Shown here piece after piece: positions 51,522 through 60,797 of a stretch of DNA of 64,000 nucleotides; within the stretch, counting starts at the first letter, position 1; each line of letters begins with the position of its first letter. Made by a program: the position numbers and the translations under genes. This stretch comes from Trichococcus alkaliphilus (GTDB lineage Bacteria > Bacillota > Bacilli > Lactobacillales > Aerococcaceae). The DNA lies in contig NZ_PXZT01000006.1 of NCBI RefSeq assembly GCF_003008695.1, forward strand, positions 62,001-126,000, written 5' to 3'. Under the pieces are notes generated by a model. That model ran no database searches. It had not been told where the DNA came from and worked only from the letters and a program-made list of their open reading frames with translations.

Positions 51522-53350
51522 GTTGGGTGAAACTTAATTTAACAAGAAGGCAAAAATCGGTAATATTAATATTAATGGATTCAATATTTATTTTTATTTC
51601 TTCATTATTGGCACGTGAATTGGTGCAAGCATATACCTTTCCTTCAGACCAGTTTTATTTTGTGATGGTTGGCGTTTGCGTCAGTGGATATTTGATTCTA
51701 GGTCTACGCTATCATTTGTTTTCAAAAATCATTCGATACACAAGTGTGTATGAAATAAGTAAATCAATGATGCTGATGACGGCATCCTTTGCAATTTCGG
51801 GCCTCATCACACTTTTATTCATCAGAACAGTCAGTTATCGTTATATCTTCTTGATGTACGTCTTCTGTCTTGTGTTGATTCCAGGTTCAAGGGTTGTTTG
51901 GCGCTTTTATCATGAGTGGCAACAAGGTGATATCTCCTTTCTGAAAACAAAAAGAGAGAAAACCGTCCGCACCCTTGTGGTCGGAGCGGGAGCCGGTGGT
52001 AACATGTTCATCAGAAACATCCTGAAGCATCCAGGTGACATCGATATTGTGGGGATCGTCGATGGCGATTCCAGTAAAGCGAACTCTCGGTTATATGATA
52101 TTCAAATCATGGGAAAAGAATCGGATATCCCAGCATTGGTCAAAGATTTGTCCGTTGATCAGGTGACGATCGCTATACCATCCCTGAAACCGAAAAATTT
52201 GGAGAAAATTCTGGATTATTGCAACCAAGCGAATGTCAAAGTGAACCAGATGCCGCGCATAGAGGATGTGATAAAAGGGAAACTGACCGTCAATAGACTG
52301 CGGAATATCGATGTAGTTGATTTACTTGGCCGTGAAGAAGTGACATTGGATAAGACGAAAATTGCAGCCCAATTGGAAGGCGAAGTCATCTTGGTCAGTG
52401 GAGCCGGTGGTTCAATCGGCTCAGAGATTTGTCGTCAAATAGCAAAGTTCCATCCGAAGACTTTGATTTTATTAGGGCACGGTGAAAATTCGATTTATTT
52501 GATCGACAAAGAATTGAGGAACTTGTACGGACGGACTATAGACATCATCCCGATAATTGCGGATATTCAGGATCGTGACCGTATTTTCCAAGTTATGGAA
52601 AAATACAAACCAAGCCATGTTTTTCATGCAGCAGCACATAAACATGTGCCTTTGATGGAATACAATCCGAAAGAAGCCATCAAAAATAATATCTATGGTT
52701 CGAAAAATATGTCAGAAGCTGCAAAAGCAGCGGGTGTAAAAAACTTTGTCATGATTTCAACTGATAAAGCAGTTAGACCGACAAATGTTATGGGTTCCAC
52801 AAAACGGATAGCCGAAATTCTTGTGACCTCATTGAACGAACCAGGAAAAACCAAATTTGCAGCGGTGCGATTCGGCAATGTGTTGGGGAGTCGCGGCAGT
52901 GTCATTCCAGTATTCAAGGAACAAATCGAGAATGGTGGACCGGTTACTATAACGGATTATCGGATGATCCGGTACTTCATGACTATTCCGGAAGCAAGCC
53001 GACTAGTATTGCAAGCAGGGGTACTTGCCAAGGGTGGAGAGATATTCATCTTGGATATGGGCGAACCCGTAAAAATTGTGGATTTGGCTAGTAAGATGAT
53101 CAAATTGTCCGGTTATACGGAAGACGAAATTCCAATTGTGGAATCCGGCATCAGACCAGGAGAAAAACTTTATGAAGAATTGCTTGTCGATGGTCAATTG
53201 GCGGACAATCAAGTGTATGAAAAAATTTTTGTCGGTAGTCCTTCAGACTGTGATAGGCAAAGAACATTGGAGTTTGTTGCGGCGCTTGAAGGAAACTCTG
53301 ATGCAGACGTACAAACTAAACTAATCGCATTCGCAAATGAACATGTCTAA
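51518..53350 (+). CDS. Membrane nucleotide-sugar 4,6-dehydratase (CapD/WbpM-like)
   Basis: 610 residues. Four N-terminal membrane helices (about 10-130), a first Rossmann part (VVGAGAGGNMFIRNIL), then the catalytic SDR domain with LVSGAGGSIGSEICRQ, HAAAHKHVPLME and STDKAVRPTNVMGSTKR. Met replaces the usual Tyr of YxxxK, as in long WbpM-type enzymes. It probably makes a 4-keto-6-deoxy derivative of UDP-GlcNAc. The start overlaps the phosphatase by four bases. Confidence 0.92.
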   Translation: MSWVKLNLTRRQKSVILILMDSIFIFISSLLARELVQAYTFPSDQFYFVMVGVCVSGYLILGLRYHLFSKIIRYTSVYEISKSMMLMTASFAISGLITLLFIRTVSYRYIFLMYVFCLVLIPGSRVVWRFYHEWQQGDISFLKTKREKTVRTLVVGAGAGGNMFIRNILKHPGDIDIVGIVDGDSSKANSRLYDIQIMGKESDIPALVKDLSVDQVTIAIPSLKPKNLEKILDYCNQANVKVNQMPRIEDVIKGKLTVNRLRNIDVVDLLGREEVTLDKTKIAAQLEGEVILVSGAGGSIGSEICRQIAKFHPKTLILLGHGENSIYLIDKELRNLYGRTIDIIPIIADIQDRDRIFQVMEKYKPSHVFHAAAHKHVPLMEYNPKEAIKNNIYGSKNMSEAAKAAGVKNFVMISTDKAVRPTNVMGSTKRIAEILVTSLNEPGKTKFAAVRFGNVLGSRGSVIPVFKEQIENGGPVTITDYRMIRYFMTIPEASRLVLQAGVLAKGGEIFILDMGEPVKIVDLASKMIKLSGYTEDEIPIVESGIRPGEKLYEELLVDGQLADNQVYEKIFVGSPSDCDRQRTLEFVAALEGNSDADVQTKLIAFANEHV

Positions 53351-53744
53351 GTAGATTGCGTTTAAAATTGAAGAGGGGAGGGGGCTGGGCTGTTAAATGT
53401 CTCAGGCCTCTTTTCTGTTTTGCTTGAAATCCATATTCAATGACATTACTCTGAAATATTGTAATTATGTTACAGTCAACGGTACCATCTTGAAAATTTA
53501 TTGATTTATTGGTACTATGGAAAAGATTACTCTGCCTCATTGTGTAAATCATGCAATAGATAGTATGCTCACTATTTATTTTATTGTTTATCTGTAGCTA
53601 ATGAGGCAAATGGGATAGAAAATTTTGACTTAGCATGTTTCAGGGAAACTGTATCACTTGATGAGAATGGATAGAGAAAAGGAAAATCGGAAAGCGTACC
53701 TATGCGGACTCAGAACTCTCAAAGAGAAAGAGGATAAATACAAG
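53351..53744. other. Intergenic region before the LCP genes
   Basis: A gap of about 390 bases. A weak GC-rich region near 53370-53410 may form an imperfect terminator (GAGGGGGC... GCCTCTTTT). No strong promoter pair was found, although one is expected for the LCP genes. No gene was seen. Confidence 0.35.
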
Positions 53745-54992
53745 ATGAACGAAACCAGAAAAAAGTTCCAAGGGAAAAAGCGAGGCATCAAAATTACTTT
53801 AGCACTTTTATTGTTAGTTGGCGTAGGTGTAAGTGCGTATCTGATCAAAGCTTACAATGATGTAGGAGACACGGCATCTTCAATTTATAACGAGGTAAGT
53901 ATTGAGAAGAAACGGGAGGATGCTGTAGATGTAGCGGACGCTACGCAACCAATCTCATTCTTGCTTCTCGGAGTGGATACAGGGACCGCTGAAGAAGAGC
54001 GGGTCGAGCAAGGCAGATCTGATACTGTCATGGTTTGTACAGTAAACCCAAATACTCGGACAACAACGCTGTTGAGCATCCCTAGGGACACCTACTCAGC
54101 GATTGTCGGATATGAAGATGAGTATGATTACGTTGGGGATTATTATGATAAGATAAATCATGCCTATGCATATGGCGGCGTAGAGATGGCTATTAATTCC
54201 GTCCAAAATTTCTTGGATATTCCAATCGACTATTACGTCGAAGTTAACTTTGACGGTTTGGTTGATGTTGTGGATGCTATAGGGGGAATAGAAATTACCA
54301 GCCCCTTGACGTTTGATTTTTATGGACCACAATTCATTGAAGGCGAAACAAGAGTGCTCACTGGTTATGAAGCTCTGCAGTTTTCGCGTATGCGAAAACA
54401 GGACCCTGAAGGGGATCTTGGTCGCCAAAAAAGACAACAAATGGTCATCAAAGCGATTTTGGATAAAGTACTAAGTATGGGCAGTCTGGTGAATTACAAG
54501 GACTTATTGACATCAGTTGAAGACAATGTGCAGACAAATGTTACTTTAGATGATATCATTTCAATCGCATCCGGTTATCGAAATGCGCTAGAGAGTTTTG
54601 AACAAACTTACTTGTCCGGCACTGAAATGTATATTGATGAAATTTACTATTATTATGTCGATCCGGAAGAAAGATTGCGGTTATCAAACATGCTGAGAGC
54701 ACAGCTGGAATTACCGGAAATCAGCTTGGATGAACTCGAAACATCATCTAATGAGCCTTATTTTAATCCTGATACTTATTATGAAGACGAATATGAGGAC
54801 TCTTCAAGTGAAGTATATTCAGACCCGTATGTAGATCCGAGTACTGACTCCGAAGAATACTATTATGTGGAACCGGAGACTTCCTATTATTCAGAAGAAT
54901 CCTATTATCCAGAAGAAACATATTCTTCAGATGAAATCATTTACTCGGAAGAATACGATGATACAGGTGCATATACCGATTCAGGCTATTAA
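53745..54992 (+). CDS. LytR-CpsA-Psr (LCP) phosphotransferase with Tyr/Glu-rich C-terminal tail
   Basis: About 415 residues. A short cytoplasmic end and one membrane helix (about 18-38) precede the LCP domain with FLLLGVDTG, GRSDTVMVCTVNP, LLSIPRDTY, KINHAYAYGG and QFSRMRKQDPEGDLGRQKRQ. LCP enzymes move undecaprenyl-linked polymers to peptidoglycan outside the cell. After the domain comes a tail of about 95 residues made almost only of Tyr, Ser, Glu, Asp and Pro (for example EEYYYVEPETSYYSEES), absent from the next LCP protein. The ATG at 53745 has AGAGGAT upstream. Confidence 0.9.
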   Translation: MNETRKKFQGKKRGIKITLALLLLVGVGVSAYLIKAYNDVGDTASSIYNEVSIEKKREDAVDVADATQPISFLLLGVDTGTAEEERVEQGRSDTVMVCTVNPNTRTTTLLSIPRDTYSAIVGYEDEYDYVGDYYDKINHAYAYGGVEMAINSVQNFLDIPIDYYVEVNFDGLVDVVDAIGGIEITSPLTFDFYGPQFIEGETRVLTGYEALQFSRMRKQDPEGDLGRQKRQQMVIKAILDKVLSMGSLVNYKDLLTSVEDNVQTNVTLDDIISIASGYRNALESFEQTYLSGTEMYIDEIYYYYVDPEERLRLSNMLRAQLELPEISLDELETSSNEPYFNPDTYYEDEYEDSSSEVYSDPYVDPSTDSEEYYYVEPETSYYSEESYYPEETYSSDEIIYSEEYDDTGAYTDSGY

Positions 54993-55032
54993 AACCGGAA
55001 AACGGTATATAACAAAAGTAAGGAGAGAAATC

Positions 55033-55974
55033 ATGGCTGAAAAAAAGAGAAAAAGTAAGAAGAAAAATTTGGGGTTGAAGATATTCTTAGGTGTTATGTC
55101 GACCCTTATACTCGTCATCGGGGGTTATGTTTATTCTGTTTATCGTAACCTTAATTATACAAATGATGCCATCTATAATCCTGTTCAAACACAAAATTTA
55201 CGTGACAGTGCAGTCGATTTGAAAAATCAAGATTCCATCTCCATATTGTTATTAGGAATTGATAATGGCACAGAAGGTCGGACGGAAGAAGGGCGATCTG
55301 ATACGATGGTTGTAGTAACAATCAATCCGAAGACACAGAGAACAACTTTTGTGAGTATTCCCCGTGATACTTTTTCAGAAATTGTCGGAAACAATTCGTA
55401 CGATAAAATCAACCATGCCTACTGGTACGGTGGAGCAGAAATGTCAATAAATACAGTGCAAAAACTATTAGGTATACCTATTGATTACTATGCATCAGTG
55501 AATATGGAAGGGATACAACAGATTGTTGACGTACTAGGCGGAATCGAGGTCCAAAGTCCATTGGCGTTTACGATTGGTGAATACACTTTTACTGAAGGAG
55601 CGAATCAATTGGATGGCGCTGCTGCTTTGGCTTTTTCCAGAATGAGATCTGATGACCCTGAGCAAGATACTGGCCGTCAAGAAAGACAACGGATAGTCCT
55701 TGCGGCAATCATCAAAAAAGTACTTTCCATGGACACGTTACAAAATTATCAAGATATCCTACACTCCCTGTCTGTAAATATGAGCACGAATCTCCAAGCA
55801 ACTGATTATATAGCGCTCCAGAAATATGGATATGTGGATGCAACAAGAAATATCCAGCAAGACCATTTAGGTGGGGTAGGCGGTTTGCGTGACGACATTT
55901 ACTATAGTTTTGTCGATGGTGCCGAATTAGCGCGCGTGCAAGATTTATTGCAGGTGGAATTGGAACTGAAATAA
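55033..55974 (+). CDS. LytR-CpsA-Psr (LCP) phosphotransferase, short form
   Basis: About 313 residues. One membrane helix (about 15-37) and an LCP domain with SILLLGIDNG, GRSDTMVVVTINP, FVSIPRDTF, KINHAYWYGG and AFSRMRSDDPEQDTGRQERQ. It ends soon after the domain, without the acidic tyrosine tail of its neighbour 40 bases upstream. The ATG at 55033 follows AAGGAGAG. The tandem pair suggests two polymers, or two acceptor sites, are linked to the wall. Confidence 0.92.
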   Translation: MAEKKRKSKKKNLGLKIFLGVMSTLILVIGGYVYSVYRNLNYTNDAIYNPVQTQNLRDSAVDLKNQDSISILLLGIDNGTEGRTEEGRSDTMVVVTINPKTQRTTFVSIPRDTFSEIVGNNSYDKINHAYWYGGAEMSINTVQKLLGIPIDYYASVNMEGIQQIVDVLGGIEVQSPLAFTIGEYTFTEGANQLDGAAALAFSRMRSDDPEQDTGRQERQRIVLAAIIKKVLSMDTLQNYQDILHSLSVNMSTNLQATDYIALQKYGYVDATRNIQQDHLGGVGGLRDDIYYSFVDGAELARVQDLLQVELELK

Positions 55975-56006
55975 ACCAAGCAGCGTTTGTTAAGGAAAGC
56001 AGCGCA

Positions 56007-56056
56007 AAAGAGAATAGTGTGAGGCCGTAGCGGCTCATCCTATTCTCTTTTTTTTT
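56007..56056 (+). terminator. Terminator after the LCP pair
   Basis: A 17-base stem (56007-56023 with 56034-56050, core AGAGAATAG/CTATTCTCT) with two mismatches, followed by a run of T. Confidence 0.88.
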
Positions 56057-56220
56057 ATGTTTTATTTTTTAAGATTGTTATTTCGGCTTTTTCAATTCTG
56101 TTTATTGTTCTATACTAGAGAATAGTGGCAGTAAGACAAAATATTCAGGAATGAGTTCGTGTCATTTAACGGCTATCTAGTAAATATCCCTAGTTAAGAG
56201 GGGCTAGGAGGAAAATAATC

Positions 56221-57270
56221 ATGAAACCAATGGTCAGCATCATCGTGCCGGTCTACAATGCGGCACCTTATTTAGATCAATGCATCAGCAGTCTGACAGC
56301 TCAGACGCTGAAGGAAATCGAAATCATATTGATAAACGACGGGTCGACGGACAACAGCCTGGACGTGTGCGTCGAACTTACCGCCAAAGACGACCGAATC
56401 CGCTTGATCGACAAACTGAACGGTGGTGTCTCAGAAGCGCGAAACGATGGTCTGCGCGCAGCGACTGGGGACTATGTAGGCTTCGTCGATCCGGATGACT
56501 GGGTGGATGCGGACATGTACGAACGGATGCTTGCGACGCTGACGACGGCGCGGGCGGACATCTGCATGTGCAATTATGTCAAGGAAACTAAGGAAGACAC
56601 CGTGCCTGTTCTGTTGAAACAAACCGGGATCATCGAAAAGGAAGCTATCCTCGGGGATATCGTCGCGAACGTCATCGCCAAGCCAAGCTTCCGAAGCGGC
56701 GAAACGGACATCATGGGCAGTGTCTGCCGGCTTCTGATCAGCCGCAAGCTGCTTGAAAGGGAGAATATTTGGTTCGATAAAGAAGTCGTCTTCATGGAAG
56801 ACTTGCTTGTCTGCGTCGAAGCTTTCCTGAAAAGTGAACGCATTGTCATCGATGCCGGTGCTTATTATCACTATCGCGTCCATGAAAGTTCGACCGTGAT
56901 GGCCTTTAAGCCGCATTTCTACGATCGTCAGAAACAGGCTTTTGCGAAGCTGCAGGAGCTGTTGTTGCGAGAGGATAAAGCAGCCGCACTGGCGCCGCGC
57001 ATGGCGAACCGATACATCATCATTGCCTTGCTGTCGTTGGCGAACGAAGCGCATAAGGATAATACGGCGCCATTCAGCGAGAAAATCGGCAATGTCGGTA
57101 AGATACTGGCAGATGACGAATTGGCCGCCATACTCGAAAAAATGGACTTGAAAGCAGTGGAATCGCGAAAAAAATTGGAACTGAACCTGATGAAGAAAAA
57201 AGCGAGTGTTATGCTGTACTTGTACTATAGCGTGTTCAATAAAATAAAGTCCGCATTGGGTAAGGGCTGA
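56221..57270 (+). CDS. Family 2 glycosyltransferase, GC-rich paralogue of 43770-44798
   Basis: 349 residues. VSIIVPVYNAAPYLDQCI, ILINDGSTDNSLDVC and GFVDPDDWVDADMY give an intact GT-A site. It aligns along its length with the GT2 at 43770, but third codon positions are mostly G or C. AGGAGG lies before the ATG. It opens a four-gene unit that ends in GT32. A TATACT at 56111-56116 may be its -10. Confidence 0.92.
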   Translation: MKPMVSIIVPVYNAAPYLDQCISSLTAQTLKEIEIILINDGSTDNSLDVCVELTAKDDRIRLIDKLNGGVSEARNDGLRAATGDYVGFVDPDDWVDADMYERMLATLTTARADICMCNYVKETKEDTVPVLLKQTGIIEKEAILGDIVANVIAKPSFRSGETDIMGSVCRLLISRKLLERENIWFDKEVVFMEDLLVCVEAFLKSERIVIDAGAYYHYRVHESSTVMAFKPHFYDRQKQAFAKLQELLLREDKAAALAPRMANRYIIIALLSLANEAHKDNTAPFSEKIGNVGKILADDELAAILEKMDLKAVESRKKLELNLMKKKASVMLYLYYSVFNKIKSALGKG

Positions 57271-57303
57271 TGCCCGGTCGATGCCACAAGAAAGGATATT
57301 GAG

Positions 57304-58278
57304 ATGAATGAATTGATCAGCATCATCGTGCCGGTCTACAAAGTGGAGGCGTATTTACCGCGCTGCGTAGATTCGATTTTGGCACAGACTTACAAAAATC
57401 TGGACATCATCCTGGTGGATGACGGATCTCCGGATAACAGCGGGATAATCTGTGATGCCTACGCCAAACAGGACAATCGCATCACGGTCATCCATCAAGC
57501 CAACGGTGGTTTGTCGGATGCCCGCAATGCCGGCATCGATGCAGCGAAGGGTGCATATCTAACCTTCCTGGACAGCGATGATTGGGTTCCGGCAGACTAC
57601 ATCACCTATCTTTATAATCTGTTGAAGGAAACCGGCAGCGCCATTTCGCTCTGTAATTTCCTGAAGACGACGACGGAGGAATTGCCGCAGATGACCGAGC
57701 CGGAAATGGTGACGGTCATGAAGAATGATGCTATCTTGGCGAAATACATCGACTTGGGGGATGAGTTCCATCCGCAATTGGTCATGGCCTGCGGAAAACT
57801 GTTCGAGGCCAGCTTATTTGAAACGATCCGTTTCCCGGTCGGCAGACTGCATGAGGATGAGTTCACGACGTACAAACTCTTCCATTTCGCTCCGCAGACG
57901 GTGCTATCCAAGAAGCCGCTCTATTATTATTGGCAGCGTGAGGACAGCATCATGGGGGAATCCGGCTTCCGACTGCAGAGCAAACTCGATTATATGGATG
58001 CCTTGGCCGAACGAGCAACCTTTTTCCGTGAGGTAGGCAGATTGGCCCTAAGCGATCGTACCTACAAATCGCTTTTCTCCGAAGCTTTGTCGGTCAATCT
58101 GCAATTGGACAAGCGCAAAGACACAACAGTCAAAAAGTCGATCTTGGGAAAATTGGATAAAGTGCATAAGGAATTGAAGCGTACTGGTCGATCGAAACTG
58201 AGTTTCCTTTATGGCAGCTACTTGAAGTTCGAAATACCGATTGTCTGGGCATACCGCACTTATAAAAAATTGAAGTAA
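57304..58278 (+). CDS. Family 2 glycosyltransferase
   Basis: 324 residues: ISIIVPVYKVEAYLPRCV, ILVDDGSPDNSGIIC, TFLDSDDWVPADY. The DxD is intact. The C-terminal half (LHEDEFTTYKLFHFA, KKPLYYYWQREDSIMG) is of the CpsJ/EpsJ-like type. GAAAGGA lies before the ATG. It is less similar to the GT2 just upstream than that one is to 43770. Confidence 0.92.
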   Translation: MNELISIIVPVYKVEAYLPRCVDSILAQTYKNLDIILVDDGSPDNSGIICDAYAKQDNRITVIHQANGGLSDARNAGIDAAKGAYLTFLDSDDWVPADYITYLYNLLKETGSAISLCNFLKTTTEELPQMTEPEMVTVMKNDAILAKYIDLGDEFHPQLVMACGKLFEASLFETIRFPVGRLHEDEFTTYKLFHFAPQTVLSKKPLYYYWQREDSIMGESGFRLQSKLDYMDALAERATFFREVGRLALSDRTYKSLFSEALSVNLQLDKRKDTTVKKSILGKLDKVHKELKRTGRSKLSFLYGSYLKFEIPIVWAYRTYKKLK

Positions 58279-58353
58279 TCAGGAGTCGAGTACGGCGGCC
58301 CCGATTACTTCGGTGCCGCTAGAATCTCCTTCCTGATTGAAAAGAGGGTTACA

Positions 58354-59877
58354 GTGGATAAAAATAAACAATTCGCCATCAATATGATAGCGCAGGTCGT
58401 TGGCTTCGTCGTGATGATGGGTATCAGCTTCCTGTTGACCCCGTTCATCGTGGAGCATGTCGGTAGCGAGGCCTACGGGTTTGTCGGCTTGGCCAACAAC
58501 TTCGTCAGCTACGCGCAGGTCATCACCGTCGCTTTGAACTCGATGGCCAGCCGGTTCATCACGATCAAAATAACGGAAAACGATGTGGAAGGATCGAACC
58601 GCTACTTCACCTCGGTTGTCATTGCCAACGTCGTGACAGCCTTGGTATTGAGCGTACCGTCGGCCATCATCATTCTGAATCTGAACAAAATCGTGAACGT
58701 GTCAGAGGCGATTCTGATCGATGTCCAGTGGTTGTGGGCATTCATCTTCCTGAATTTCCTGGTCAGCATCATCTCTTCAACTTACAGTGTGGCGACTTTC
58801 GTCCGCAATAAACTGTACTTGACCTCGCTGCAGGGCATCATCTCCAACATCCTGCGGGTAGCGGTGCTGATTGCGGCATTCAGCTTTTTTGTTCCGTCCA
58901 TCTGGTATGTCGGCCTGGCTGCATTTGTAGCCACCGTCTACGTCTACATCTGGAATGTCTATTACACGCGCAAATTGACTCCCGACATCAAGGTGAGGAA
59001 GCGATATTTCGATGTGAAAGTCATTAAAGTACTGCTGTCATCGGGTATCTGGAACAGTTTTACGCGGTTGAGTTCGATCCTGTCGACCGGACTTGATTTG
59101 CTGGTGACGAACCTGTATGTCAGTTCGGCCGCGATGGGCGTGCTCTCGGTCGCCAAAACGGTGCCGAGTGCGATCCTGACCCTGTTCGGGACTTTGGCGA
59201 GCGTCTATGCGCCGCAGCTGACGATCAGCTATGCGCAAAAGGACTACAAGGAAATGAAGAACCAGTTGATGTCGTCGATAAAATTCCTCGGCCTGTTCGC
59301 CTGCATCCCGGTAGCGGCTCTGTTCGCCTACGGGGAAATCTTCTACAGACTGTGGGTGCCGACACAGGATGCTCATCTCTTGTACATGCTGACGATTTTG
59401 TCCTGCATCGAGTTCATGTTCGTCTTGCCATTGGAAGGGCTGTGGAACCTCTTTACGGCCACAAATAAGGTCAAACAGACATCGATCTACATGTTCGCGA
59501 ACTCGATCGTTACGATCAGCATTGTCCTGGTCGCGTTGCAGTTCACAACCGATGACACATTGAAGCTGTACATCATTGCAGGGACGAGCACAGCCTTTGC
59601 GGTGATCCGCTCCCTGTTCTTCCTGCCGATTTACGGGGCGCATTGCCTGAACATCAAATGGACGGCCTTTTATCCGTCCATCCTGAAGAACACTTTGTCG
59701 GTCATCGTGGCTTCGGTCTTTTCGCTGTTGGTCCGGAACATCCTGGCGATCGACGGCTGGGTGATGCTGATCTTTGCCGGCATCCTGACTAGCATCTTTG
59801 CGATCGGCTTCAACTTCATCGTCCTTTTGAATAAAGAGGAACGCTCTGCGGTCGTCAAAAAAGTGTTGCGCAAATAA
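58354..59877 (+). CDS. Polysaccharide flippase, Wzx/MOP type (second)
   Basis: 507 residues with about 12-14 hydrophobic segments. NMIAQVVGFVVMMGISFLLT and the following EHVGSEAYGFVGLANNF are typical of the family. GTG start with AGAGGG upstream. It is not similar to the flippase at 25430 beyond the family plan, so the window probably serves two polymer pathways. Codons are GC-rich like the rest of this unit. Confidence 0.92.
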   Translation: MDKNKQFAINMIAQVVGFVVMMGISFLLTPFIVEHVGSEAYGFVGLANNFVSYAQVITVALNSMASRFITIKITENDVEGSNRYFTSVVIANVVTALVLSVPSAIIILNLNKIVNVSEAILIDVQWLWAFIFLNFLVSIISSTYSVATFVRNKLYLTSLQGIISNILRVAVLIAAFSFFVPSIWYVGLAAFVATVYVYIWNVYYTRKLTPDIKVRKRYFDVKVIKVLLSSGIWNSFTRLSSILSTGLDLLVTNLYVSSAAMGVLSVAKTVPSAILTLFGTLASVYAPQLTISYAQKDYKEMKNQLMSSIKFLGLFACIPVAALFAYGEIFYRLWVPTQDAHLLYMLTILSCIEFMFVLPLEGLWNLFTATNKVKQTSIYMFANSIVTISIVLVALQFTTDDTLKLYIIAGTSTAFAVIRSLFFLPIYGAHCLNIKWTAFYPSILKNTLSVIVASVFSLLVRNILAIDGWVMLIFAGILTSIFAIGFNFIVLLNKEERSAVVKKVLRK

Positions 59878-59899
59878 AAGAGAACGGAAGGGGAAACTC

Positions 59900-60706
59900 A
59901 TGACGAAGATACCAAAAATCATCCATTACTGCTGGTTCGGCGGCGCGCCGATTCCGGAAAAAGACAAAACCTGCATCGAAAGCTGGAAGAAATTCTGTCC
60001 GGATTACGAAATCATCGAATGGAACGAAAGCAATTATGCTATAGCCAAAAACCGCTACATGAAGGAAGCCTACGACGTGAAGAAATGGGGGTTCGTGCCG
60101 GATTATGCCCGTTTGGACATCGTCTATACGCAAGGCGGCATCTATCTGGATACGGATGTGGAGATCATCCGCAATATGGATCCGTTGTTGGAGGATGAAG
60201 CCTTCATGGGCTTCGAGGACGGAAAATTTGTCGCGTTGGGGCTTGGCTTCGGTGCCGCTAAGGGAAATCCGCACATCAAGGCGATGCGCGATGTATACGA
60301 AGGCGTCTCCTTCATCAACCCGGACGGCAGTTTCAACACCTTGCCGAGTCCTCATTATACGACCGATTATTTGTTGGAGAAGGGCTTGAAGCAAAACGAT
60401 AGCTATCAGGAAATCGAAGGCATCAGCATCTACCCTAAAGCCTATTTCTGCCCGCGTGATTACTACACCGGCGCCATGAGCTTGACCGAAAATTCCTACA
60501 CGATCCACCACTACAATGCATCCTGGTTATCCGACAAGGAGAAGAAGAATTATGAACGCAAGCTGCGCCTGATCGAACGCTACGGAAAAACGGTCGGTAC
60601 CGGCCTACATTACGTCCTGTCGGTACCGGATATCCTGAAACGGAACGATATCGGCGGTTTGGTTGGGAAGGCGTTGAAAAAGTTTGGCGGCATTTTCCGG
60701 AAATAA
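59900..60706 (+). CDS. GT32-type glycosyltransferase (DxD sugar-binding family)
   Basis: 268 residues. The N-terminal IPKIIHYCWFGGAPIPE, the DYARLDIVYTQGGIYLDTD region with DxD and the later YTIHHYNASW are typical of GT32 capsule transferases. The sugar cannot be read. GGAAGGGG lies before the ATG. It is the last gene of this unit, followed by a strong terminator facing the second NodB protein. Confidence 0.92.
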   Translation: MTKIPKIIHYCWFGGAPIPEKDKTCIESWKKFCPDYEIIEWNESNYAIAKNRYMKEAYDVKKWGFVPDYARLDIVYTQGGIYLDTDVEIIRNMDPLLEDEAFMGFEDGKFVALGLGFGAAKGNPHIKAMRDVYEGVSFINPDGSFNTLPSPHYTTDYLLEKGLKQNDSYQEIEGISIYPKAYFCPRDYYTGAMSLTENSYTIHHYNASWLSDKEKKNYERKLRLIERYGKTVGTGLHYVLSVPDILKRNDIGGLVGKALKKFGGIFRK

Positions 60707-60726
60707 CCCGCTAAGCACCTGATATA

Positions 60727-60773
60727 AAAAACACCACCCTTATTGCGTATTATCGCGGTAAGGGTGGTGTTTT
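60727..60773. terminator. Bidirectional terminator
   Basis: A 20-base stem with two mismatches (60727-60746 with 60754-60773), core ACACCACCCTTA, between convergent genes. Confidence 0.9.
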
Positions 60774-60797
60774 GCGTTTTCGGACGCTATTCAGGAA

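Noticed and set aside
59038-59922. 294-codon minus-strand frame rich in Asp, Arg and Gln
   Set aside because: Antisense of the GC-rich flippase gene; a codon-bias shadow without membrane or domain features.
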